In this document: positions 23,647 to 34,744 of the stretch, piece after piece
How positions within the stretch are numbered: the first letter of the stretch is position 1
How the letters are laid out: every line of letters begins with the position of its first letter
From: Heterobilharzia americana
Taxonomy: Eukaryota; Platyhelminthes; Trematoda; Strigeidida; Schistosomatidae
Direction of reading: 5' to 3'
NCBI GenBank assembly: GCA_944470555.2
Contig: OX104127.1
Span: 129,767,113 to 129,831,112 of the forward strand
Length of the DNA stretch: 64,000 nt
Program-made: the position numbers and the translations under genes
Notes under the pieces: model-generated
Database searches by the model: none
The model's input: the letters and a program-made list of their open reading frames with translations, nothing else
Told to the model about the DNA's origin: nothing

Positions 23647-23889
23647 CTATCTAAATAATTTTGATTCTGCTTTATACCAAGAGAATCTTCTATGACATTC
23701 TGACTTTAGTTTCTGAATAATGCCTGGATGGTTCCACAGTTTATCAGAATCTACCTTGTCATCCGAAGTAATAGCGTATAGAGCTCGCGCTGAAACCTTA
23801 AATATCCTTGTGGATCCAGATGGATACTTTTGATTCGGGAAGGAAGCCCTTTGGTGTGAAACATAACTAGCCGCAAAATAGCAGGAATT
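23647..23889 (-). CDS. candidate terminal exon, unknown protein
   Basis: Minus strand: after an acceptor (acaacAG) an 80-codon open frame runs to TAG, starting N-S-C-Y-F-A-A-S-Y-V-S-H-Q-R and ending K-A-E-S-K-L-F-R. AATAAA lies two bases after the stop, a polyadenylation signal position common in compact 3' ends. The middle (…K-L-W-N-H-P-G-I-I-Q-K-L-K…) is mixed and charged, as expected of real protein. It matches no repeat family in the window. A competing frame starting at a second AG stays open for only about 40 codons. Family not recognised. Confidence 0.45.
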   Translation of the reverse strand, partial: NSCYFAASYVSHQRASFPNQKYPSGSTRIFKVSARALYAITSDDKVDSDKLWNHPGIIQKLKSECHRRFSWYKAESKLFR

Positions 23890-23950
23890 CTGTTGTGTGT
23901 ACAAGGTTTCGATATTTTATGAAAAAATTAACTTTCCGGTTGAAATTATT

Positions 23951-24740
23951 ATTATTTGTCCCTTGGGTTCCTAGTGGAACATAGGGATTCAGTAGCACGC
24001 TACCATTTCACTCCTCTCTGCAGTCTTCTCAACCTGGTTCCACCACTGCCCACAAGCATTCATTTCTTCTTCAACCATCTCTCACGTGGGTTCCACTCGA
24101 GGTCCTGGTGCATGATGTCCCCAAGTGGTCTTCTCAGTGTAGGCTCAACCTATTTCCGCTTTCTTCTTCTGCACATTTGTTGGACGATGGGTTCTTGGTT
24201 GGTTCTTTGCCAGGCCAGAGTGACTTCCTTCTTGCTTATTCTTATTATCCTGGCAATCCATCTGATCTTCAGTGTCAGTATCGAGTGAGCGTAGGCGGTA
24301 GCCGTTGATGTGATGTATGTCTGTAGTTTGTTAGAAATGCTTTTCGTAACGCGCCACCAAGTCTCCCAACCATTACATAGAAGCATTGACTTACTTGACT
24401 GAATTAGTGTTGAAAATCCGCATCTCGTTCATGCTTTATTCTGGCTGAGTTCAGTGCAGTGCAGTAGATCTCCACACTAATCAACTCAGATTAGTACAGG
24501 AAGGCCTGTCTTGCTGTCTTTCCGAATCTGGCTGCTTTGACATCCTCATCTGTGCCTGTGGCGCCACATGCAGTTGAAACGATGCTGCCCAGGTAGATGG
24601 GTAAATGAAAGAGACGACTTCCTTCAGTTCTCTCCCGTAGATGGTGATTGGTGCTTGTTGTTGTTGTTGGTTGGGTATCTTGATCACCTTTGTCTTCTCT
24701 ATACCCCCTTGGAGTCCCGTTACCGCTGCCTCTTCAGTCA
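23951..24740 (-). mobile_element. 5'-truncated RTE-clade retrotransposon tail
   Basis: Same family as the element at 13-16 kb, opposite strand. The thumb motif region (I-T-I-Y-G-R-E-L-K-E-V-V-S-F) is at 24640, and W-R-V-T-K-S…N-K-L-Q near 24330. The 3' end …aacccaagggacaaataataataa lies at about 23951. Frames are broken throughout. Unlike the copies at 5, 29 and 49 kb it lacks the ggccaggcc-rich stretch. Confidence 0.88.
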
Positions 24741-24834
24741 ACTAAATACAATATCTAGACTTTTATTGCTTGAAATGATTATGCATAATGATTCCTCTTT
24801 ATAGTTAACCATAATTTCCTCTTAATGTTATGGT

Positions 24835-25300
24835 CAGACGCCCGCTCCATAAGGGATAAATGTTTTGTGGAGCCGCAGGTCGGTGGTTTATGGAGATGTT
24901 CTGGATTCCATCGCTAGCCACCAGGTAAATTATAACATAACGTATATTCAGGAACTAGTGAGGCATCTGCATAGGAGCTCATCTGCCAACAGAGGTCGAT
25001 TACTTCTATCCAGTATAACAACGGGGAATTGCAAGTATCAATAAACAACAATTCATGGCCGTTGTATATTAGGTGGATCTCGTGCCTCAGTCGCCTGTTA
25101 GATAATGCTTTGACGTTTCCAACGATGGGTATCGGGTTCGAGTCTAAATGAGGACAATATTCTCTGGGGTGCAGGTACATCCAGCTGATGAATCCCAAGT
25201 GAAAAGAAACGTGGTTCCCGGATTCCACTACTAGCCACCAGGTACACTGTAACATAGTGAGTATTAAGGGAGTATGCAGGCCTCCACACAGTAGCTTATC
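24835..25300 (+). repeat. SM-alpha tandem pair, period about 318 bp
   Basis: Two successive units in the same direction: ctagccaccaggtaaattat at 24913 recurs as ctagccaccaggtacactgt at 25231. Between them lie the tail (aagtatcaataaacaacaat) and then a complete tRNA-like head with the B box gggttcgagtc at 25134. The first unit lacks its head; the second lacks much of its tail. The tandem shows that the unit is amplified or copied head-to-tail. Confidence 0.8.
25188..25232 (+). ncRNA. hammerhead ribozyme, degenerate
   Basis: CTGATGA core is intact and GAAAC is present, but stem II is destroyed (ATCC opposite GAAAA) and the cleavage triplet is altered (TTC or TCC in place of GTC). Stem I tccag/cccgga partly survives. 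Probably inactive. Confidence 0.5.
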
Positions 25301-25304
25301 TGGT

Positions 25305-26165
25305 ATGGTGAATAGATAACACACTATATGAATTTCCATGCTGTTACTGAGAAGGATTTTCAGTTGGTCCAGCTAACTGTGATGACCAGTAAGAGTAGAC
25401 AAAACGGATTTTAAAATCACTGTCTAAAAATTGACTATCTGATGGGCAGCTAAACAGTTGGCTAAACCACTAGTCATGTATACACAAGTAAGGCGGACAG
25501 TATTTCGGGTGAAGTCCAACTTTTCTGCTGGATTTAAACTAGAAAAAACACGAATGAAAATCTTCTATGTAGGAAGACCACTTTATAAAAACTTAGATTT
25601 AGAGTCTAAACTTTTCGCTGCTTCACAAATGTCCAAATGAAGGTTACATTTAATGGTTTAGGAAATACTTCATATTTGTAAAATAATATGCATTCTCTGA
25701 AAGTAATCATTGTCAAACTATCTAATCCTTAGAGTTGCCTACATTTTATCGACTCCTTTTTCAATGAGTTCACTAGTGAGATGACTTAATGTCGCAATGT
25801 GCTTGGACTAACACCAGACTTTTGGAAACGATGGGCAGGAAGGTGTACAACCTCTAGGGAACCAATGAGGCATAAAATTAGAATTCTGCTACATGTCAAA
25901 CAGTAATCTAAAATGACGTCACAGATGTTGATAGCAGAATTTCAACGCCTCATGAACTTAGTTATGTTACAGCCATGGTAGGTAAAACATCAGAGTCGCA
26001 TGATGTAGGTGGAATAGATGAAATGCAACCCTCCTCCCAAGTCCTCAATGAAGTACAACGACATCCAGTTGCATTTTAGCAGGTGAACCCCTCTAACTTA
26101 CTGGTATTACGATTCACAGTGCCTTGTTAAATTCTATACATTCAGCGAGCACAAGTATTTACTGT
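25305..26165. other. mostly non-coding; unassigned open frame at 25458-25640
   Basis: The plus-strand frame at 25458-25640 (60 codons, Lys- and Phe-rich, ending A-A-S-Q-M-S-K) is somewhat protein-like, but has no recognised domain and no convincing splice acceptor. The rest shows nothing. Confidence 0.3.
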
Positions 26166-26169
26166 CATC

Positions 26170-26560
26170 AGTTTGATGATGAGAAATGCTACTGGGCTCC
26201 GTTGAACTACCTTACCATGAAGCTTAAAGGTGCTTTTTCCAAAGCACACCATACAGTCGAAAGGAACGCATTTCTTCAATGTTTAAAGTTGACTCTGAAA
26301 TAGGCGTGTTGATGGAGAAACCGTATCTTCAGCTTGGTACAGAACATGATGCTACCATGAGTTCCTGAAGTATATGGCTTCTGTTAAATGCTTACAGATT
26401 CAACTATGCAGACCTAAAAAGATGCGTTAAATATGACCGTGAATATTGACTGTCAGCTTCAATCTGGAGGCCATCAGTTCAGTGACGTCTATTGTCTCAC
26501 AAATCATCGTAATCTACATATACTTGATTTGGACTGAACTGATGAGCCCTGTGTCTTGAA
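26170..26560 (+). pseudogene. non-LTR reverse transcriptase fragment
   Basis: Translates, with stops, as L-T-M-K-L-K-G-A-F-S-K-A-H-H-T-V-E-R-N-A followed by F-L-Q-C-L-K-L. This matches the RT motif A region of CR1-type elements (kgAFDkvhh/vdR…LLqcL), with the catalytic D changed to S. Downstream remains are consistent with the next RT blocks but heavily decayed. Confidence 0.5.
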
Positions 26561-26934
26561 AATTCCATTGAATTAAATGTTACACAAGTGACATCATCGT
26601 CATCATATCCTACTTATCCATGGCACATATCAAACAAATAGTTTACTGGAACTTCTCTACCATAATCGTCCATTCATTTTTTAGCACGTTGGGCAAATTG
26701 AAATTCCCATGGCTTCTTGTCTTTAAAGCATTACACGAGGCCTGTGATCGGCTGAATGATAATATTACAGTAGAACCTTGCACACAGGTGCACCAGCCCA
26801 AGTTACTACACTTCACAGTAGTACACAAACAAAAAGTGGATAGAAAAAGAGTGATATGAAAGTAGACAAGGTTGTGTGAGAGAACAAACAATTTGAAGAT
26901 AAAGCTTAGTGTGAATATTCAAGCTTTGAATGTC

Positions 26935-27065
26935 AAGGAGTGAATACATCTGCACTGTTGTGACCAATTTTGAGCCATCTCACCAGGAGTCCTCAACTAC
27001 TGACTTCTTTCATTTCGGGGATCCTAACTAGGTAGTGTGTATCTCTCCACACAACTCAGACTAAC
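26935..27065 (-). pseudogene. CR1-like retrotransposon, C-terminal fragment
   Basis: Minus strand gives G-D-P-R-N-E-R-S-Q, L-R-T-P-G-E-M-A-Q-N-W-S-Q and C-R-C-I-H-S-L. The same C-terminal block is found at 58.65 and 60.2 kb (…L-G-D-M-T-Q-D-R-R-H-W-R-R-C-I-H). It is the end of the ORF2-like protein of that family. Confidence 0.65.
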
Positions 27066-27268
27066 AGTTAGAGACTAAGATTGAGGTCTGTAATTTATCT
27101 GGAGCACCCAGTTGCTTGTCTTGCAGCTATACTGATCGATAATTACCCTGACAGGAAGTTAGAGGCATTGAGTGTTTTTATCTCTCTAAATATATTCTAT
27201 TGGTCACTGTTAGTTTATAAGTAGATATTTCTACCGGGTTAAACGATCCTTTAGCAGAGTTTACTTAC

Positions 27269-27325
27269 CCATCACTTGTTCAACAGAAGGTTTATTTATC
27301 AAAACTAATCTAAGGAAAGCATCCT
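27269..27325 (-). CDS. candidate 57-base internal exon, unknown gene
   Basis: Minus strand: acceptor …catcatgttAG, two bases, D-A-F-L-R-L-V-L-I-N-K-P-S-V-E-Q-V-M, one base, donor GTAAGT. Incoming phase matches the end of candidate exon 33042-33066. No family recognised. An upstream ATG (27331-27329) in the same frame could instead make this a first coding exon. Confidence 0.35.
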
Positions 27326-27329
27326 CTAA

Positions 27330-28621
27330 CATGATGATGTTTACAGAAGATAAAGTATATTACTCATTATTAATTACCTAATTGTACTCAAACTACTTCT
27401 AATCCTCTATTGAATTTCATACTGATTTACAGAAAACTTCTGTTTTCGTATATACACACGTAAACAAGTATATTTTTATCGGCCTTAAAATTCAACAAAA
27501 ATCAGTCGGTTGATAGACATTAACGCCGTAGAACAATTAGCAGTAATGCCATATCTTTATTTCTCGATGAGAAGGTGTATGATGGTTCCTCTTTATTTTT
27601 TAAAGTTGAAGAGAGTAGGATTGAAGAAGGTTACTGCGTTAGAAAACTGAGCTGATATTGTAAAGATATATGCATTCATACTAACTGAATAACATATCAA
27701 CATTATGAAGCAAAATTGTGTTGCAAAAACAACAACACTAATTGAATTGATCGACTTTATGTCAAGATTAATAGAGAACAAAAGTATACTGATGAAAAAA
27801 CAATACAAAAAACAAAGTTTTCATGTTGCTACAAAATGCACTTATACATACACATTTTACATGAGTATGAGCATGTTTACCAAAAGGTAACATTAAACAC
27901 ATACAAGTCAATAATTTCAGTTAACTAGTTATAAATCTAAGTTTCTATTTTGGGTGTGACTGTATATGCTGTTGCAGTGTGCATTCAAATAATGCAATCG
28001 ATACTGTATTCTATGTTAGTCAATACTCATGATATATATATACTCTATTACTATTACTATTCAAGAAAGCATATAAAGGAGAGCTGGGCACAGTGTTGGA
28101 ATGAATTATAACTTTCTGTCTTAATTTTAAATAATTAACTGACTAAAGACACAAGGTCATTAAGTCGGGATTGTGAAGTTTACTCGGCTTTTGTTTTTTA
28201 ACGAATTAGTTTAAGCTTTCAGTAAACTTGACTACATTAGGCTTTAGACTCGTGTTAGGACCATAGTATACAAATATACAAGTGTATGCGTCGTCTATAT
28301 ACTGTCATATACATACAAACATGTTCGATAGGTGTATGATACCTATTCCTGTATACAAGCAGATAGACAACTGCACACATCTACTATTAGGCATTTAATG
28401 ATGATGACTATATATTCATTTAGATTGATTGAACTGATTTACAGTACACATTAACATCAATTTGTTCACATTGTTATAGACAGTATGAAGTTTTGTATAT
28501 TGTCAAGAAATCAATTTGTAGACAAAGTTAATTTTAATAAGTGTTTTATGTCAATTTATTGAAGGTCAGTTTAGCTGATCTTTAGTAAAATGAACTGTTA
28601 TGCTGAAAACTACAATATCAC
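27330..28621. other. non-coding, nothing recognised
   Basis: AT-rich, with only short unconvincing ORFs (27593-27890 on both strands). Confidence 0.35.
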
Positions 28622-28693
28622 CTTTCCATAAGTTAGTATACAGAGTTTTGATGACAAAGGTGAATACTTCTTATAGAGGAGGATATGTGTAAT
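28622..28693 (-). CDS. candidate 72-base internal exon, unknown gene
   Basis: Minus strand: acceptor gatactttttttaAG, 24 codons (I-T-H-I-L-L-Y-K-K-Y-S-P-L-S-S-K and onward to T-Y-G-K), donor AAG/GTGATA. Phase 0 at both ends. Plausible but unsupported by homology. Confidence 0.28.
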
Positions 28694-29157
28694 CTTAAAA
28701 AAAGTATCTATAGACTTGCAACATTTCAATGACACATTTCGTCTTTTTTGACTGAATTTTATGTCCAAAATAAGTGTTTGAGACAACACATATTGGCTAT
28801 TATTCAGGCTCCATTTCATTCATTGAGTCAAATTGGGGTACTGACGTTTAAGCTGTATGATTTATATTTTGTGTTTTCTTGGTAAACCCAGTGTTGTTAT
28901 GCTACTTCCTAATTTGCTCTATAATAGAGGGAAAAAAGGTCGTTTACTATATTAACTCTGTTATCGGTGATCTCTTTTTTCGGTTGGTTTGTTTATAATT
29001 TTTAGGAAATTTCCTTTCCACTTAAGTTAAAGTTCAGTGTTATCATTATATAACCGAGTCTTCTTATAATTCCAGCTTGTCTAGAAAATCAAAACAAGGT
29101 TTTTATAAATGTTTCGCTTGGTATGTCAAAACTTCTTCAGCAGAGTCATACTCTGAC

Positions 29158-30358
29158 TCTCTTGGGTTCCTAGTGGAACAGAGGGCATCAGTAGCACGTC
29201 TCCATTACACTCTGTTCTCTGCAGTCTATTGAACCTGGTGCCACCACTGCACACATGCTTTCATTTCTCCCTCACACAATCGCCTCCATGTCATCCTCGC
29301 CTCAGCCGCCCAACTCCTCGTTTCCCACTTCGATTCCACTCGACTGCCCCGGCCTGGCCTGGACTGGCCTGGAGCGTGATGTCCCCAGTCAGCCTTCTCA
29401 GTGTATGCCCAATCCATCTCCAATTTCTTCCACTGCATATTTGTTGGGTGATAAGTTGGTTCTTGTTTGGTTCGTTCCCACAGTTCCTTGTTGCTTATTC
29501 TTATTATTCTGGCCATCTGATCTTTAGTGTCAGTATCGAGTGAGTGTAGGTGGAAGCTGTTGTTTAATATCTGCAGTTTGTTGGAAGTACTTTTCGTGAC
29601 TAGCAGCACCGACTTCGCATTGGTGTTCAAAATCCGGATCTTCTTCTTCTTTATGCTGAGTGCGATAGATCACCACACTGACTTCAGATTAATGCAGGAA
29701 GGCCCATCTTGCTTTTCCGATTCTGGCTTTGATGTTCTCGTCTGTGCCTGTGCCGCCACCTGTAGTTGAAACGATGCTGCTTAGGTAGGTGAAAGAGACC
29801 ACTTCCTTTAGGTTTCTTCCACTGATGGTGGTTGGAGCTTGTTGTTGGTTGGGTATCTTCATCACTTCTACCTCTGTCTTCTCTATATTCACTTGAAGAC
29901 CCGTCTTCGCTGCCTCACCTCTCTTGTCAATTTGTTGGATTTCGCCTGTAGATCTTCGACTTTGTGTGACATTAGACACAAGTCATCGGCAAAATCCAAA
30001 TCTTCTAGGCTCTTTTCATCGGTCCAGTCAGTGTATGCCCATCTTCTCGCTACTCACACTTGTCTGCTGCATGATCCAGTCGACTCCAGTCCAGTCGACC
30101 ACAATCAGGAAGATCATCGGTGACAGTAGACAACAACCTTGTCTTGTCTTACTCCTGTATTCACTTCAAAGGCATCAGTGAACTTTCCATTGTGGATCAC
30201 TCGGCATGTGGCATCTTCATATAGCTGTTGAATGAGGTTGAAAAAGACTTGTGGCACTCTGTAGTATTGAAGCAGCTGCCAAATTACTTCTCGGTCGACG
30301 CTGTCGAAGACCTTTTCAAAGTTGATGAAGTTGAGGTAAGGTAGATAGTTGACTGCCA
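29158..30358 (-). mobile_element. 5'-truncated, defective RTE-clade retrotransposon
   Basis: Runs on the minus strand from F-D-S-V-D-R-E-V-I-W-Q-L-L (about 30305) through L-Y-E-D-A-T-C and T-G-V-R-Q-D (30150), the FADD region (about 29995), the thumb motif (about 29820) and the C-terminal N-K-E-L-W-E-R-T (29470) to …N-P-R-E near 29165. It shares with 14.9-15.4 kb the deletion before the S-V-D-R block and the rearrangement after G-V-R-Q, and shares the ggccaggcc-rich stretch with the copies at 5.5 and 49.7 kb. All frames are broken. Confidence 0.9.
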
Positions 30359-30359
30359 T

Positions 30360-32160
30360 TCAATACTCTGTTCTCCGCAACAACTATGATCTTGATATTT
30401 ATTGTCTGACTGAAATGCAGCGTTGCCTGCTTTTTTAGTCCCCATTCCTCTTTTTTTCTGTCGACATCTAAAGGTTGTTTTTGTCGATCATACCAATCTT
30501 CATTCAAAGAAATATCAAAACTGTTGATTAATTTACCAAAATTCATAGTATAACAGAAGTATTGTAACTACATGCGGAGGTATATTTACAAAAGTAAGTT
30601 AGTTTAAAGTAGTTTTAAGTAGAATATAAGGCTCAGGAAACTGGTCATACTGACAAACGGTGAAGTGAATAACAAATGAGTAGAATGAATGAACCGAATA
30701 AACAGAAGATAAGTGTAGGCTGTTCTTCGCTTGTAAAGGTAGTTCGTAATTGTCATGTTGAGAGTTTTTCAAGGTTAAAGTAGGTTGGATGTAATTAGCT
30801 AGCAGTTTATAAGCTGACCCAAAAGAAATTGTGGGTACTTGAGATCATAATTATAAATAATAAGAGCGACTTAAAAAATGTCACTAAGTTGCTTGTTGGC
30901 TTACAAAGAGAGAATAGAGGTCCTGCTCATTACAGACTCGCTACATACACATTGAGAAAAAAATCTTATTTATTGATGATTTGAGTGATACTTATATTTA
31001 TATTATGCTTTCAGACTGTTATAGCTACTATCGATGCACAGATATCGACCATCAGCCACCAATGTTCTACAACTTCCTGGTTGATTACCGACCCAAATAA
31101 TTAATGAAGACACGGGGAAACGTGTACAAACGTGTATTCAGTTCGAGGACCCAAAGTGATCATCAAAAAGAGAATATATCTGAATACATACGCAGTCGAG
31201 CGTTTTGAAATAATAGTATTGATTGGTCGATTGATCGTCTGCTAGTCTAACTGTAGACGTAATTAACACGAAGTACATTTTGATTGGTTCATTTCCGGAC
31301 TAGTTTGTTCGATCCAGTTATCAACTTACATCCTTATTAAGTTCTTGGTTTTATTTAGTTCATAGCATTTTTCACGCATTCATAAGTGGAAATTACTTAT
31401 CAGTGGGTCAACCTTCAGCTGCCATCATTGTCGGTATTCCTGTAGCCGCTTATAGCATTGACTAATTATGTTCAGTTCCACTTTGAATAAATCATATATG
31501 ATGCAATTACAATAGTCAGCTTAATACGTGCTGCATTTGCACTTCTCTGAGCGTACTACCCAGATTTTCGTTCCACCTCCAGCCATTACCTAGTATGAAG
31601 AGTACTAGCCTGAAAAACCACAGCTATCTCATATAATTACACTGATAAACACTATTTTTGACAACTGAACGTTTATCTCACTATGGACAACAAACTGTGT
31701 CCGAATAGTAACCCGGTAAATAATACTGCTTCACTGTGTGATACACCTTAGAAATCATATGAAATGGAATTATATTCTACCAGAGTTTTACGCTTATGTT
31801 AACAACCACAAAGCTTTTTGTTGACATGATATAAAGAATAAGAGGTCTCATATACTATATGGTCTCATAGTTTAAGCAACAAGAAGACTAACCCTTTTCC
31901 ATACTACTATAGTAGACATAAGTATATTTCAGTTACGGATAAAATCAGCAACACTTTTCATTTCGATTGGGCAAAACATATTCAGTGACCTCTATCAGGA
32001 TGAAGTTATCACATAATTAGTAAATGGATACCTGTAGATATGCGTAGCAAAGGTAACAGCTTAAGAAACCTGTCGGCATCTAAAAACATTAATGATTGCT
32101 GCTTCCCGCTTTTTGTATATTTTCAAAAGCACTATTATTACAAGTAACCAAGTTTTAGGA
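30360..32160. other. non-coding, nothing recognised
   Basis: The Lys-rich frame on the minus strand at 30316-30546 runs into the RTE and has no own domain. The remainder shows no family or exon. Confidence 0.35.
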
Positions 32161-32164
32161 GTGA

Positions 32165-32320
32165 ACCTGTGGGAACTGTATCTTATTTGTGACTCGGTAG
32201 CCGGGTATACCTGCCTCCTAGTGGGTGACTTTGTTCCCACTAAGGCTTGAACTCACGACCAACTGCTGAAAGCGCCAAAGCGTTATCCGCTAGGCTAATG
32301 AGTCACAATAGTGGCTGCTT
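32165..32320 (-). repeat. SM-alpha-like repeat, head part
   Basis: Minus strand: a tRNA-like head (…gccatt-free start, cgctttggcgctttcagcag, then B-box-like gtgagttcaagcc), a spacer with cactaggaggcaggtatacc, then a ruined hammerhead core (CTACCGAG in place of CTGANGAG). Lies head-to-head with the copy at 32.4 kb. Confidence 0.65.
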
Positions 32321-32399
32321 GTGCTACAAGTATATTTTTTATGTGATAACTGGTAAACCTCCTTCGCTGATTGTACTTAACTGATCTGTCTGTATTGAT

Positions 32400-32715
32400 A
32401 TGGCGGCTATACTAATCACACAAAGAGTGGATATCGTGACTCACTGCCCCATGGGATAACCTTTTTGCGTTTAAAGTGATCGGTCTCGGGTTCGATTCTT
32501 AGTATGAACATCACTTACTGGCAGGCAGGTATATCCAGCTGATGAGTCCAAACTAGGAGGAAACGCGCGTCTTGGATTCTACTGTTATCCACTATCCATC
32601 ATTAATATGGGGTTGAAATGCAGGAAATATCAAGGCATCTGCATAGAAAGCAATAGGTCAGTAGAGACCGATCAATTCGGCCCATTCAATGACGGGAAAT
32701 TACAAGCAGTAACAT
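32400..32715 (+). repeat. SM-alpha repeat, near complete
   Basis: Head (gactcactgccccatgggat, an A-box-like region), B box gggttcgattc at about 32489, spacer ggcaggcaggtatatccag, hammerhead, then tail (aggcatctgcatagaaagc… atgacgggaaattacaagca). Length about 315 bp, as for the family. One of the two best whole units here. Confidence 0.85.
32533..32577 (+). ncRNA. hammerhead ribozyme, one stem II mismatch
   Basis: Stem I ATCCAG/TTGGAT pairs fully with one wobble. Core CTGATGA (32539-32545) and GAAA (32560-32563) are intact, with triplet GTC (ends 32571). Stem II GTCC/GGAG has a G-G clash at its first pair, the one change likely to lower activity. Confidence 0.7.
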
Positions 32716-32719
32716 AATT

Positions 32720-33041
32720 ACTTTCTTCATGGTTGTCATGCAGATAATCAATGATCAAAGTGAGCTTCATCTTTTCTTCAAATCTTGAATTTCGTTGCCA
32801 TTCAGTATGATAAGTAAGGTCGTTTATACATATGACTTCAGACCGTATGTCCGCATGATAACTCAGATCTCACCAATTCCGATCCTGATAAAAAGTCATA
32901 AGTTGTTCATCACATCATGAATTTACTTCCTCTTGAGTTCTCAGCATGAATTCTGCATTACATCTGTGTTATCAGTTTACACATTTAAGAAAAGATTTTG
33001 CCAGTCCATGAATGGAACGCAAAACTTTGCATCATACTTAC
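32720..33041. other. non-coding, nothing firm
   Basis: An 11-base stretch on the minus strand near 32880 has good splice signals on both sides but is too short to call. Confidence 0.3.
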
Positions 33042-33066
33042 TCAGAAAAATGACAGTGGCTTTGAC
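33042..33066 (-). CDS. candidate 25-base microexon, unknown gene
   Basis: Minus strand: acceptor ttattcatttttaCAG, then V-K-A-T-V-I-F-L and one base, then GTAAGT. Phase follows candidate exon 33898-33923 and leads into 27269-27325, giving an uninterrupted frame across three exons. Short exons are a known habit of schistosome micro-exon genes, though those usually have lengths divisible by three, and these do not. Confidence 0.33.
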
Positions 33067-33274
33067 CTGTAAAAATGAATAATTTATATAATGATGAGTA
33101 TGATTTGTTTATTGACTGACTCAGATAGATACGTTACGGGAAACTAGAAAAATCTTCGAAACTAAACTAAGCAAGGTACCGACTTAGAAATAACGAGCCC
33201 CATTATCCTATGCAGTCAGATCCTCTGATAAATTTGATATCATCTTGGAGTTAACTTGATGGATTGCAGTCGAC

Positions 33275-33430
33275 TCCATGATAAGCATTTCATCCTATTC
33301 GGGACTCGTCAGCTGGATGTGTCTGAACCCCAGTGAGTGATGTTGTTCCGACTGAGACTCGAGCACAGTGCTCACTATTTGGAACTTGAAAGCATTATTC
33401 ACTGGACTAATGACATCACCCTATTTCGCC
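33275..33430 (-). repeat. SM-alpha-like repeat with hammerhead
   Basis: Minus strand: tRNA-like head with B-box-like gagtctcagtcgg, spacer, then CTGACGA core, stem II GTCC/GGAT, GAAA, and an ATC triplet (33320-33280). The tail is missing. Orientation matches the flanking candidate exons, so it would be intronic in sense direction. Confidence 0.65.
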
Positions 33431-33434
33431 AATA

Positions 33435-33897
33435 CTCTTCAGTTGCATACAGCCTAAATTTAAAACGTTTATTAACATATAAGAAAGAAATAATTAATAC
33501 TAGTTAATTGTATGCAAGTAAAGTAAATAATTATGTAGTTTAAAAAGAAACAGGATCGAATTGTAGTCATTATGGGAGCGGAGGATTGACCACACTCTCC
33601 CTCTGTTTACGGAGGTCAGGGTGAAATTGTTATGTAGCAACTGCTTCTGCTAAGCGTAATGTTCCAAGTATCTTCTGTATGTTTATTGTCTTAAAAGAAC
33701 CCGAGGTATAAAGCTGATTTCCTCTGTTTATGAGGTGTCTGACAATTGCACTGGTTAGAATCTTGCTTCCTTTCCGGTCCATGAACTACAAACCATGACA
33801 GGTGGTAAATAGGTTTCAGTTTTCCATGAAACTACTTGTGTAGCCATTTTTCCAATCAACGTTAATCAAGTTAATGCTCACCGCCTTTTACACTCAC
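33435..33897. other. non-coding, nothing recognised
   Basis: No motif or repeat family seen. Confidence 0.35.
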
Positions 33898-33923
33898 CTC
33901 TCCAACAAAAATCAGTGTGAATG
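33898..33923 (-). CDS. candidate 26-base microexon, unknown gene
   Basis: Minus strand: strong acceptor cactgcctcttgctaCAG and strong donor GAG/GTGAGT. After two bases the frame reads F-T-L-I-F-V-G-E and ends in phase 0, matching the start of 33042-33066. Hydrophobic. No family recognised. Confidence 0.33.
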
Positions 33924-34592
33924 CTGTAGCAAGAGGCAGTGATTAATTCATAGTTAGGTTGCCTGATGAATTTTTAACAAATTGCCAAAACTACTAGGAC
34001 AGTTTTACGCAAGCACTAGAAATCATGTCATAACTCTTTTTATCTTTTGCTTACAAAGTAACAGATCACTCCTACCGATCTTTGTACTGCTAAAATAGTT
34101 GCGCTTGTTCCATGAAAGAAGGAGGATTAATCAATAGAAGTGGAATTAAAAACATTAAAATTAATTTTTTCATATACTCTAAAAAAACAAACAATTGGCG
34201 TTGGTTTAATAGCTCGCATGTTTTGTTTGTTAACAATCTACAGAGTACACGGAGTGTATGTGAGTGTGAAAGAGGGAGGCAAATAGTAGAAAACAAAGTA
34301 ACTGTTCTGCTTCTGTTAAAGTTTTCAGTCTATTCATAACACTTTTGTTCAAATAACTACATACTTAATCTATATTTCGGGGGCGGTATTCAGACTTCAA
34401 TCTTAGCATGCATAAGAGTCAAGATGGTAAATGTGACGCTACATATACAAGTAAGCATATTTAAATTATAAGAAAAAAAATGTTGATAATCACCTCACAT
34501 ACATCATGCCATAATTCATGTGGTTTGGATTAGAACAATAAGAAGACTGACTTGTAATGAACTAGACTGTAGTTGCATGAAGAAATACTTAC

Positions 34593-34739
34593 TTCTTGTC
34601 TAGTCACCTGAACACTGGATTGGGGTGTCTGATGAAATATTTGACTGTAACCATAACTCTCTACTAGCATAGATGTCAGAGTCTCTTGTAAACTGACCAA
34701 GTTGTTCGCCCATGTGTTTACCATCAAACAAACTGTCAC
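34593..34739 (-). CDS. candidate 147-base internal exon, unknown gene
   Basis: Minus strand: acceptor cagccttctttccatatAG, 49 codons without a stop (V-T-V-C-L-M-V-N-T-W-A-N-N-L and onward to V-Q-V-T-R-Q-E), donor GTAAGT. Symmetric phase 0. Another frame, starting two bases later, reads D-S-L-F-D-G-K-H-M-G-E-Q-L-G-Q but meets TAG before the donor; it looks as protein-like as the first, so the frame is uncertain. It does not join in frame to 33898-33923. Confidence 0.38.
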
Positions 34740-34744
34740 CTATA

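Noticed and set aside
34605..34739. Alternative frame D-S-L-F-D-G-K-H-M-G in the exon candidate
   Set aside because: Not fully dismissed, but it stops before the strong donor, so the frame open across the whole exon was preferred.
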